Below are positions 14,623-20,322 of a stretch of DNA of 20,322 nt, piece after piece; within the stretch, counting starts at the first letter, position 1, and each line of letters opens with the position of its first letter. Location: the IMG/VR virus record IMGVR_UViG_3300030102_004162, positions 2,863 to 23,184 of that record; one strand, given 5' to 3'. The notes under the pieces are model-generated. The model saw only the letters and a program-made list of their open reading frames with translations, was not told the origin of the DNA and did no database searches. The position numbers were made by a program, and so were the translations under genes. The DNA comes from a virus.

Positions 14623-15420
14623 CTATACAGCCGACTCAGGATACAGAGCAAGATAATCAGCTTCTGCATCTGGATTTGAAACGCTATCTATTTCTGGAAT
14701 AAGATCGGAAGTTTGATCTAGTTCTGGTATAGTGGCTGTTGATTGCGCTGGCGTTGGTGCTGGTATTTCTCTTGGCGTAACTGCGTCCTTAAATGGGAAA
14801 ACGCTACCCCCACCGAAGTCTCCGCGCCAATTTCCTTCAAGGTCCCACCCAAGCTCCTCTTCATGAAGGACGGTAAATTGAAACGATAAGCTCATAACTT
14901 TTGGCGCTAAGCCGCCCGAGTCTGTTCCGCCAAAATCTGATGAAGACCAATCGATATACCCTGCTTCAACTTTATGCTTGAAGCTAAAGCCAGCGACGAC
15001 ACCTAGCAACCCTGTTTCAATTCCGCCCTGCGCTGGTCCCTTGCTTATCAAGTTAAGAAACTTAATTCTCATGAGAGGAGATTTCGCTATTGAAGTTGCT
15101 CCTGAATAGTCTTCATAAGATGGATACAGCATTCTTGCAAGGGTGGAGCATTTATTCATATTTGAGTACGCTTCTCTTACAGAGTGAGCCGGAATATCAA
15201 ATCCTACATTTATAACTCTTTGTGTGTTCTTGAAAGTCTGAACTGCATCGTTTCTTCCGTAGACTTCCGTGGGGTTCCAGCTTTGCTTAAAGTCATCACT
15301 AAAATCTGTTAGGAATGCTTTAAATTCTACAAAAACATCAGGGCTTGGTACAAACTGAAAGATCAGCTTTTTTCCTGCCTCAGCATACCCATCAGTCTGA
15401 TCGGTAAATTCGACTGCCAT
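14623..15420 (-). CDS. Tail tube/baseplate-associated protein
   Basis: 265 residues. It contains FVEFKAFLTDFSDDFKQSW, VINVGFDIPAHSVREAYSNM and a stretch of beta strands (KVMSLSFQFTVLHEEELGW), followed by a Pro/Ala/Asp-rich tail (about 215-265). The FxAFLTDFSDxFxxxW and GFDIPAHS patterns recall proteins that sit between tape measure and hub in contractile tails, in the position of T4 gp48/gp54 or LysM partners. No domain can be named. Shine-Dalgarno GAGGAGGG precedes ATG 15420, and the LysM gene follows 10 nt after the stop. A role joining tail tube to baseplate is inferred from position. Confidence 0.75.
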   Translation of the reverse strand: MAVEFTDQTDGYAEAGKKLIFQFVPSPDVFVEFKAFLTDFSDDFKQSWNPTEVYGRNDAVQTFKNTQRVINVGFDIPAHSVREAYSNMNKCSTLARMLYPSYEDYSGATSIAKSPLMRIKFLNLISKGPAQGGIETGLLGVVAGFSFKHKVEAGYIDWSSSDFGGTDSGGLAPKVMSLSFQFTVLHEEELGWDLEGNWRGDFGGGSVFPFKDAVTPREIPAPTPAQSTATIPELDQTSDLIPEIDSVSNPDAEADYLALYPESAV

Positions 15421-15462
15421 CTGGAGCCCTCCTCATATACTAAATAGGTAGCTGAGTGGTTT

Positions 15463-17973
15463 TTAGCCTCCGGTGATCTTCTTCTCGACTCTAGAGTCAA
15501 TAACTTCAAATAGCTTTCTCATATCACCGTGAATAACACTTTCAACGTTTACAATGGTAGGTCCACCACCAGCGCCCGCTCCACCAAGGACAGCAACTGC
15601 TTGATTGGGTGCTGCGCCTGCTGCTGCCAATGCCTCAAGGAACCTAGAAGACTCTCGCATTGTCATGCTAAACGTGACAGCTTTATCAGTCTCAATCTCA
15701 TTTATAGCGTCAGCCATCTTTTGTAACTCTTCAGCCCCAAGAGAGCCAACGCCTAGCAGTGATCCAATTGATGAAACTAACATAGATATTCCCGCTGCTG
15801 CAACGCCAATCCCTACGCCGACTAAAGCAAAAGCTGCCCCCATCATCATCACAGACGCTCCTATGCCCATTAGCCCAAGCGTTAGGGCGATTCCAACCGG
15901 CGACAAGAAAAAAGCTCCCATGGCTGCAAAAGAGCCCACTAGAGAATACACGCCGATTGAAAGAAGTCCAATCGCAACGGCTGCTGCTAACATTTGACCG
16001 GGCGTAAGTAAGCTAAATGAAGCGATAAAAAGAGCCATACCTCCTGCTGCCATAAGAATACCCGCACCAACCATCAGGGCTGCTGCACCGAATGCCAAGG
16101 TAGGTCCAACAGCGGCACCAGATGCAGTTCCAGTAGCAAATATGCCTCCTGCTCCCGTGACTCCAGCGGGTCCGAGGGAAGACAGAGACAGTGCCTGTTT
16201 CTTTGTCACTTTTTCCTGAACCTTCTGGACACCTGCAAGGATAGCGGTTGAGCCTGCCAAACTTGTTGCCGCAGCAGAAAGTTGGGTCAGGGTTGCGCTC
16301 GTAGCTTGTCCAGCAGCCATGGTCGCCAATAGCAATCTTCTAAATCGCCTAAACGTAAATATCGTTAGTGTGACGGCTCCAGTCAGCATAGCAAAGCCGG
16401 GAAGAGCGGCAAACAAATAACCCCCAAATCCCCCCATCGATTGACCTGCTTGTTGGAATATTGCGATTCCAAAGTTAAATAACGCCACAACTTTCTGTAC
16501 AAGTTGAAGAACAGGTGCCAAAGATGCGACAACACTCAAAAATGCTGCACTCAATTCTTGCTGGAGATCTTTTGTAAATGCAGTTTGTGCTGCAAGGTCT
16601 TCCATTCTCATTTCGGCTTCGCTAGATGCTAGCCCAAGTGCCTCAAGATCTCCCGCCATCAGGGCACCAAGATCATCCACTTCAATCCCAGCGGCAGCGG
16701 CAAGTGCTTGCTTCTGGTAATAGCCCATGTCTTGATATGCGACACCAGCGTCAGCAACGGCATCACGAAGCATAAGCATTCTCTCTGCTGGATCCGTGAC
16801 CGATACCATGTCGATGGTATTCAAGAAGGGACCGCCCAACATGGCGTTAAGTTGCCCCACTCGATCAGCAGCACCCTCAAAAGTATCAAACTGCTCTGTG
16901 ATACCTAAAAGAGTCTGAAGCTCTATGCCTGTTCCCTTGGCGACCTCTTTTAGATCAATAAAAGTCTCAACCGATTGTTTGCCAAACTTTGCCAACTTAG
17001 GAGAAGCAGCAGCAAATTCATCTGCCATTTCTCCCGGTCCAACCTTAAGTTCCTGCGCTGCGGTGAACAACTGCCTTGTTGCTGCCTCTGCTTCTTGTGC
17101 TGACATAGCAAGGGAGGTTGTCATAAATTGAAGATTTTTTGTTGTAGTCTGGGCAGAAACACCAAGTGCGCCAAGCACACCAACTGTATCAATTAGCTGG
17201 TTTTGGGTGGCTTCGGTCTCTGATGTAAAGTCGGTCATGTTCAGAGTTAAGCCTGTCATGTTAGCTGCTGTATCGGCTGCTGAAACGCCCAAAGCTGCCG
17301 ACCTCATAACAGCAGACTGCAACTGTAAGTTAAACTCTCTACTTTGCCCTGTGGCTTTATTAAACTGAGCGTTTAAGCTAACCAGCTCGGTCGAGAGCTT
17401 AATTGTAGCACCGACAAGAGCCGTGGTAACCTGCATAAAGAACCTGTAAGCATTCAGGGCTCCTTGTACACCTGTCACTTGAGCTTTCCACTGACCTGCT
17501 GTAGCGCCCAATGCTTGTCTTAGACCGCCCTCTTTCTCGACAGTCATAATCAAACTAGCGGCATAAGATTGAGTTATGTCTGCGTTGCCGCCAATAATTG
17601 GAGTGATCTGGGCTAAGGAGTCTCCAAGATTCTTTGCACCCTTTGCCCCCTGCTCTTGAAGACTTATCTTCATCTGAAGCTGCGCTATCTCGTCTTCAGC
17701 AGCTTCGTTATAATCTTCGAGCGCCTTTTGTGCCTTAGCCACCACCTCTGGCTCCTCACGCATCGCTTTCAGTTGTTCAACGTGTAATTTAAGCCTCTGT
17801 TCGCCAATACTTATAAGTTCTAGCTGTGTTTGATAAGTACCATTTGTAACTTCGCCATAAGCGCGTGCTGCGGTTTCTAGTTGGTCTAGTTTTTCTATTC
17901 GTTCTTCAAGCGATTCGTTTGCTTCTCTAATTGCTTGTGCTAGTCTTTTTTGTTCTTCTGTTGTCATTGCCAT
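15463..17973 (-). CDS. Tape measure protein
   Basis: 836 residues, the longest helical gene in the tail cluster after the tube and chaperone region. The N-terminal ~110 residues are charged helices (RLAQAIREANESLEERIEKL), then an Ala/Thr-rich helical middle (about 150-490), followed by several hydrophobic helices (about 490-530 and 640-760, for example PVGIALTLGLMGIGASVMMM). That pattern of helical rod plus membrane-active segments is typical of tape measure proteins, which set tail length and help DNA cross the inner membrane. At roughly 1.5 Angstrom per residue the predicted tail is about 125 nm. Length exceeds T4 gp29 (590 aa). No lysozyme or peptidase motif was seen. The start at ATG 17973 has only a weak ribosome-binding site. 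Confidence 0.9.
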   Translation of the reverse strand: MAMTTEEQKRLAQAIREANESLEERIEKLDQLETAARAYGEVTNGTYQTQLELISIGEQRLKLHVEQLKAMREEPEVVAKAQKALEDYNEAAEDEIAQLQMKISLQEQGAKGAKNLGDSLAQITPIIGGNADITQSYAASLIMTVEKEGGLRQALGATAGQWKAQVTGVQGALNAYRFFMQVTTALVGATIKLSTELVSLNAQFNKATGQSREFNLQLQSAVMRSAALGVSAADTAANMTGLTLNMTDFTSETEATQNQLIDTVGVLGALGVSAQTTTKNLQFMTTSLAMSAQEAEAATRQLFTAAQELKVGPGEMADEFAAASPKLAKFGKQSVETFIDLKEVAKGTGIELQTLLGITEQFDTFEGAADRVGQLNAMLGGPFLNTIDMVSVTDPAERMLMLRDAVADAGVAYQDMGYYQKQALAAAAGIEVDDLGALMAGDLEALGLASSEAEMRMEDLAAQTAFTKDLQQELSAAFLSVVASLAPVLQLVQKVVALFNFGIAIFQQAGQSMGGFGGYLFAALPGFAMLTGAVTLTIFTFRRFRRLLLATMAAGQATSATLTQLSAAATSLAGSTAILAGVQKVQEKVTKKQALSLSSLGPAGVTGAGGIFATGTASGAAVGPTLAFGAAALMVGAGILMAAGGMALFIASFSLLTPGQMLAAAVAIGLLSIGVYSLVGSFAAMGAFFLSPVGIALTLGLMGIGASVMMMGAAFALVGVGIGVAAAGISMLVSSIGSLLGVGSLGAEELQKMADAINEIETDKAVTFSMTMRESSRFLEALAAAGAAPNQAVAVLGGAGAGGGPTIVNVESVIHGDMRKLFEVIDSRVEKKITGG

Positions 17974-17989
17974 GGGTCATTATTGCAGC

Positions 17990-18331
17990 CTATTTGATAG
18001 GCCACTTTACTCCTGTTTCTCTTTCGAATGAAGAAATGGCACTTCTTAGTCTCGCGCTGTTAGCTGCGGTTCTTGGATCATCTAAGCCATACTTTCTTGC
18101 AATCTCGATGTATCTCTTCTCGCTTGACATTGTTTTCACAAAAGAATCAATCTCTCTAGGCGTGCCTCTTATGACACCCTTCAAAAATGAAGCTGGGTTC
18201 TGGTCAAGAAGAACGCCCAGAAATAACCTAACACCATTAGCAAAGTTTCTAATTAGGTCTTCATTAATCTGATCTCCGCGAACTGTGGCGAAATCTATGA
18301 CCAATGGCTGCAACTTGTCTTCATTAAGCAT
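17990..18331 (-). CDS. Uncharacterised protein between chaperone and tape measure
   Basis: 113 residues, helical and soluble in appearance, mixed charge, no cysteines. Segments such as EDLIRNFANGVRLFLGVLLD and REIDSFVKTMSSEKRYIEIA suggest a small all-helical fold. Good Shine-Dalgarno GGAG 9 nt before ATG 18331. It follows the terminator at 18371-18413 and precedes the tape measure gene by 16 nt. A role in tail assembly is inferred only from position. No family recognised. Confidence 0.75.
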   Translation of the reverse strand: MLNEDKLQPLVIDFATVRGDQINEDLIRNFANGVRLFLGVLLDQNPASFLKGVIRGTPREIDSFVKTMSSEKRYIEIARKYGLDDPRTAANSARLRSAISSFERETGVKWPIK

Positions 18332-18370
18332 TTATAAGTTCTCCAAACACAGCTTTCTTAGATAATTAGT

Positions 18371-18413
18371 TGTCAATAAAAGAAAGGTCGAAGGTTTTAA
18401 CGCCTTCGACCTT
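18371..18413 (-). terminator. Rho-independent terminator
   Basis: On the minus strand an 11-bp perfect stem, AAGGTCGAAGG (18413-18403) with CCTTCGACCTT (18394-18384), with an 8-nt loop, followed by TCTTTTATT. This is a classic intrinsic terminator after the frameshift extension gene, and the strongest in the window. It would reduce tape measure and baseplate expression relative to sheath and tube. Confidence 0.92.
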
Positions 18414-18434
18414 AAGGTTGGAAAGTTAGGGGGG

Positions 18435-18626
18435 TTACCTTCCACTTTTCTTTGTAACTTTTTCCATTTCTGACTTTTCATCGTCGAATTGCTTCTGAAG
18501 ACGCCTGATAAACCAATTTCTTAATCGAATAGGTAGGTTATAAGCTTCAATGAAGCTCCAGCCTCCGTGATATTTCAACAAAAAGAACGTCTCGTAGACA
18601 CCCTCTATGTATTCATCACTCAGACC
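18435..18626 (-). CDS. Frameshift-expressed extension of the gp26/gp51-like protein
   Basis: A 63-codon open frame, beginning Gly-Leu-Ser-Asp-Glu-Tyr, that starts inside the end of the 282-aa gene in another frame. It is helical and compact: EGVYETFFLLKYHGGWSF, NLPIRLRNWFIRRLQKQF, then a charged tail. No ATG or GTG occurs in frame before a methionine near its end, an in-frame TGA lies five codons upstream of the T7 run, and no Shine-Dalgarno site is evident. A +1 or -2 shift at T7 (18627-18633) would join it to the upstream protein as a 342-343-aa fusion. Position between tail tube and tape measure matches the frameshifted tail-assembly chaperones of lambda (G/GT), P2 and Mu. An indel or use of a TTG start are the alternatives. 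Confidence 0.7.
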   Translation of the reverse strand, partial: GLSDEYIEGVYETFFLLKYHGGWSFIEAYNLPIRLRNWFIRRLQKQFDDEKSEMEKVTKKSGR

Positions 18627-19464
18627 AAAAAAATTTGGCTGTCAGGGGCACCTCCATTTCGGATTCAAAGCCGCAGTTTCCACATACATATTCCTGCTTC
18701 ATGTCAATATTGGGCACAGCCTTCTTATAGACACCTCGAAGGTACCTAGTATCAATAGCTGGAGCATTATTGATGAAAGACTCGATCAGAGCGCGATTAG
18801 ATTGTCCATTAACTTCTGTAATGACCCTGCGAAGCTGATCAGTAACAACAGACTCTGGCAAACCCTTCTTTTTACGATTTGCTGAAAGTTCTGTGAGGTA
18901 CTTTTCATCTTCCCCAGAGAGAATACGCATCTGAACTGTAGCCTTTGTGGCAGGAACAGTTACTGTAAATCTACCTTTATCTGTCCTCTCGATCTCAAAT
19001 CCTTCGATGTTTTCCCAATCATTAGACTTCAGACCTTCAAGATCAAAAATGTGCTCTCCCTGCTCTCCGCAGCTTGGACAAGCAATCTCGACACCATAAT
19101 CGGAGCCAAAGCCGCTAATACGGGAGGCAATGATGAGAGCATTCTTATCGCCAACTGCCATTTCTGCGAGCTTGATTCGCTTATCAACTAGAATGCTCTC
19201 CAGCATCCTATCAATAGCAACACCCTTCTTTAGCAAGGACTGAGAGGTTAGAATATCCTCTTCCTTTGCTGTCATGAACTTGATCTCGACTTGCTCCACC
19301 TTGTGCAGTGGGTGCCCTTCGGGATAAAACATGCCCTTCGTAGGAAGATCCACGAAGGTCGTTGGGGTAGTGAAAGCGAGATGGGGATTCTGATTACTGT
19401 CCGTTGCAGCAGGACTGTCTGACTGCATAGGAGCGCCCATCCGCTCAAGATTATTTCTCGACAT
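18616..19464 (-). CDS. gp26/gp51-like baseplate or tail-assembly protein with zinc ribbon
   Basis: 282 residues matching the T4 baseplate gp26/gp51 pattern: TFVDLPTKGMFYPEGHPL (36-53), VEIKFMTAKEEDILTSQSLLKKG (59-81), VGDKNALIIASRISGFGSDYG (104-124). Two CxxC pairs, Cys129/Cys132 (CPSC) and Cys261/Cys264 (CGNC), about 130 residues apart, should bind one structural zinc. In T4 gp51 is an assembly catalyst and gp26 a hub component; here the gene sits right after the tail tube, so an assembly-chaperone role is attractive. Shine-Dalgarno GAGGTG precedes ATG 19464. Its last codons contain a T7 run where a shift would append another 63 codons instead of the terminal Trp-Ser-Glu. Confidence 0.85.
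   Translation of the reverse strand: MSRNNLERMGAPMQSDSPAATDSNQNPHLAFTTPTTFVDLPTKGMFYPEGHPLHKVEQVEIKFMTAKEEDILTSQSLLKKGVAIDRMLESILVDKRIKLAEMAVGDKNALIIASRISGFGSDYGVEIACPSCGEQGEHIFDLEGLKSNDWENIEGFEIERTDKGRFTVTVPATKATVQMRILSGEDEKYLTELSANRKKKGLPESVVTDQLRRVITEVNGQSNRALIESFINNAPAIDTRYLRGVYKKAVPNIDMKQEYVCGNCGFESEMEVPLTAKFFWSE
18627..18636 (-). promoter_or_regulatory. Candidate programmed frameshift site
   Basis: Minus strand AAATTTTTTT followed by GG, read in the zero frame as AAA TTT TTT TGG, three codons before the TGA stop. A homopolymer of seven T's lets Phe-tRNA re-pair in shifted frames. A +1 or -2 move leads into the 63-codon downstream frame; a -1 move meets TGA after two codons. Confidence 0.65.
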
Positions 19465-19478
19465 TTACACCTCTAATT

Positions 19479-20117
19479 TTAGAATATTTTATCTATGCTT
19501 GGGTTTAGACCCTGAATCTTGGTGAACATTTCTTGAGCCTCAGCGTTTCCAGCGTTAACGTTAATAGCGACTTTGTTGTCAGTCGGAACGATACAAGAAG
19601 CCCAGTCATATCTAAATTCAATATCAATCGAGGAGAGATCATCATTGCTGTAGTCAAGCTCGGACATGTTGACCTTGGTGATAAACGGAGAATGGAGTGT
19701 CCACTCTTCAAGAATTTCTGTATTCTCGCCGTTGATCATTTTGATAACAACTGAGTTAAGCTGCCCAACAGAGGCTGCTTTTGTGGTAGTTGTTCCACGC
19801 TCAGCAAGGTTAAGAACGGATGGGTCATAGCCGCTGAACTTAACAATCTGGAGCAACTGATTAATCGCATCGGGGTTAACCGGATCGACAAGCGTAAGAG
19901 TGACCGGATCCCACTTAGTGCGGGTAGGATAATAGAACGTATGGTTTAGAAACATATGCTCTGTTTGCTCAATAGTAAAATTAGGTCTGCTAACCTTCTT
20001 AGCGAACCACTCGGCGTTACCCTCCATAGAAGTAATACCAACTAGAAATCTAAAATTTCTTTTTGGATCCTCTGATGTTGCGTCAGTCCAGAAATTTTTG
20101 CGTGGTTTTGGTGCCAT
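19479..20117 (-). CDS. Tail tube protein (T4 gp19-like)
   Basis: 212 residues (T4 gp19 is 163). Forms the stacked rings of the inner tail tube. Diagnostic stretches: NFRFLVGITSMEGNAEWFAKK near the N-terminus, IEQTEHMFLNHTFYYPTR (49-66), KWDPVTLTLVDPVNPDAINQ (68-87), and a C-terminal VNMSELDYSNDDLSSIDIEF region containing the S-x-L-D-Y-S motif common to tube proteins. Good Shine-Dalgarno GAGGAG. It follows the sheath gene, the same order as T4 18-19. A C-terminal extension compared with T4 is plausible. Confidence 0.92.
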   Translation of the reverse strand: MAPKPRKNFWTDATSEDPKRNFRFLVGITSMEGNAEWFAKKVSRPNFTIEQTEHMFLNHTFYYPTRTKWDPVTLTLVDPVNPDAINQLLQIVKFSGYDPSVLNLAERGTTTTKAASVGQLNSVVIKMINGENTEILEEWTLHSPFITKVNMSELDYSNDDLSSIDIEFRYDWASCIVPTDNKVAINVNAGNAEAQEMFTKIQGLNPSIDKIF

Positions 20118-20148
20118 GTCTTGTTTTCTCCTCTACAAGTAAGTAGTT

Positions 20149-20168
20149 GGGGTGACGTAAATCACCCC
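20149..20168 (-). other. Hairpin between sheath and tube genes
   Basis: GGGGTGA (20149-20155) pairs with TCACCCC (20162-20168) around a 6-nt loop, one more pair possible outside. No T-run follows on the minus strand, so it is not a standard intrinsic terminator. A role in mRNA processing or differential stability of sheath and tube messages is possible. Confidence 0.5.
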
Positions 20169-20177
20169 ATTATTTTA

Positions 20178-20322
20178 TCAGTCCGTGAACGCTGCCCCGG
20201 TTCTGGTAATATTGAAGTCAATCGCAATGTACTCGATTGCTCTAGCAGGCTTGAGGAAGATCTTGGCATACAAGATGTTTCGATCAATCAAGTCTGGCGT
20301 TGTCGTTGTATCATCAAGAATA
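20178..20322 (-). CDS. Tail sheath protein, C-terminal end (T4 gp18-like)
   Basis: Only the last 47 codons and the stop are in the window; the gene continues past 20322. They read as TTTTPDLIDRNILYAKIFLK followed by PARAIEYIAIDFNITRTGAA and a final FTD. The pattern KPxRxIEYIxIDFxITRTGAxF is the well-known C-terminal signature of contractile tail sheaths, where the C-terminal arm links neighbouring subunits. The adjacent tube gene supports it. Confidence 0.9.
   Translation of the reverse strand, partial: ILDDTTTTPDLIDRNILYAKIFLKPARAIEYIAIDFNITRTGAAFTD

Noticed and set aside
14613-14669. Longer start giving the LysM protein a hydrophobic N-terminus like a signal peptide
   Set aside because: It overlaps the end of the previous gene; ATG 14612 has GGGGAAG upstream and makes a compact 112-aa protein.
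18332-18376. TTGACA on the minus strand after the terminator as a promoter for the 113-aa/tape measure genes
   Set aside because: At 16-18 bp spacing there is no acceptable -10 (GCTGTG or neighbours), and the TTGACA overlaps the terminator T-tail region.
18616-18640. -1 frameshift at the T7 run (the lambda direction)
   Set aside because: The -1 frame reads TTG GTC TGA and stops after two codons, so only +1 or -2 is productive.
1-20322. tRNA genes, CRISPR arrays, insertion sequences, integrase or attachment sites
   Set aside because: No cloverleaf, regularly spaced repeats, transposase or integrase motifs were seen by eye; coding density leaves little room for them.

Overview
The window is about 20.3 kb of a lytic, contractile-tailed (myovirus-type) phage genome. 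Every gene I can support lies on the minus strand, so transcription runs from high to low coordinates. Virion genes resemble the T4 supergroup (sheath, tube, gp26/gp51-like protein, LysM wedge-like protein), and the replication genes include a gp41-type helicase, a UvsX/RecA-type recombinase, a gp32-like ssDNA-binding protein and a 5' nuclease. The DNA polymerase, however, is a compact family A enzyme rather than the T4 family B type, and the ribonucleotide reductase is a B12-dependent class II enzyme. This mix fits large, divergent T4-like phages, such as those found in aquatic bacteria. The host cannot be named from the sequence.

Reading downstream: (1) 20322-10162 is a tail module: tail sheath C-terminus, tail tube, a zinc-ribbon gp26/gp51-like protein with a likely frameshifted extension, a terminator, a 113-aa unknown, the tape measure protein, a 265-aa tail/baseplate protein, a LysM baseplate protein, and two large unknown proteins that are probably virion components. 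(2) 10165-6805 opens with the family A polymerase, whose reading frame overlaps the last tail-region gene, followed by a nucleotidyltransferase-fold protein, a divergent tubulin/FtsZ-like protein and a small SH3-barrel-like protein in overlapping frames. (3) 6742-5058 holds the ssDNA-binding protein and three tiny envelope proteins (a lipoprotein, an acidic single-pass membrane protein, a two-pass membrane protein). (4) 5054-1 holds the recombinase, a secreted histidine-rich protein, the 5' nuclease, the helicase and the 5' part of the class II ribonucleotide reductase, which runs off the window.

Regulation visible in the sequence: three sigma70-like promoters with perfect 17-bp spacers lie just upstream of the ssDNA-binding protein, the 5' nuclease and the helicase. 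Two of them share the long -10 string TGATACATTA. Two rho-independent terminators punctuate the long run of genes. The ssDNA-binding-protein message is predicted to begin with a stable hairpin.

The most interesting signals are a likely programmed +1/-2 ribosomal frameshift at a T7 run (18627-18636) that would add 63 codons to the gp26/gp51-like protein, in the place where tail-assembly chaperones sit in other phages; the tubulin/FtsZ-like protein coupled to a nucleotidyltransferase-fold protein; the exonuclease-less mini family A polymerase joined to a virion gene; and the cluster of small envelope proteins among replication genes. Intergenic stretches are short. The only one over 100 bases without a gene call (5833-5983) holds two hairpins and no convincing gene.
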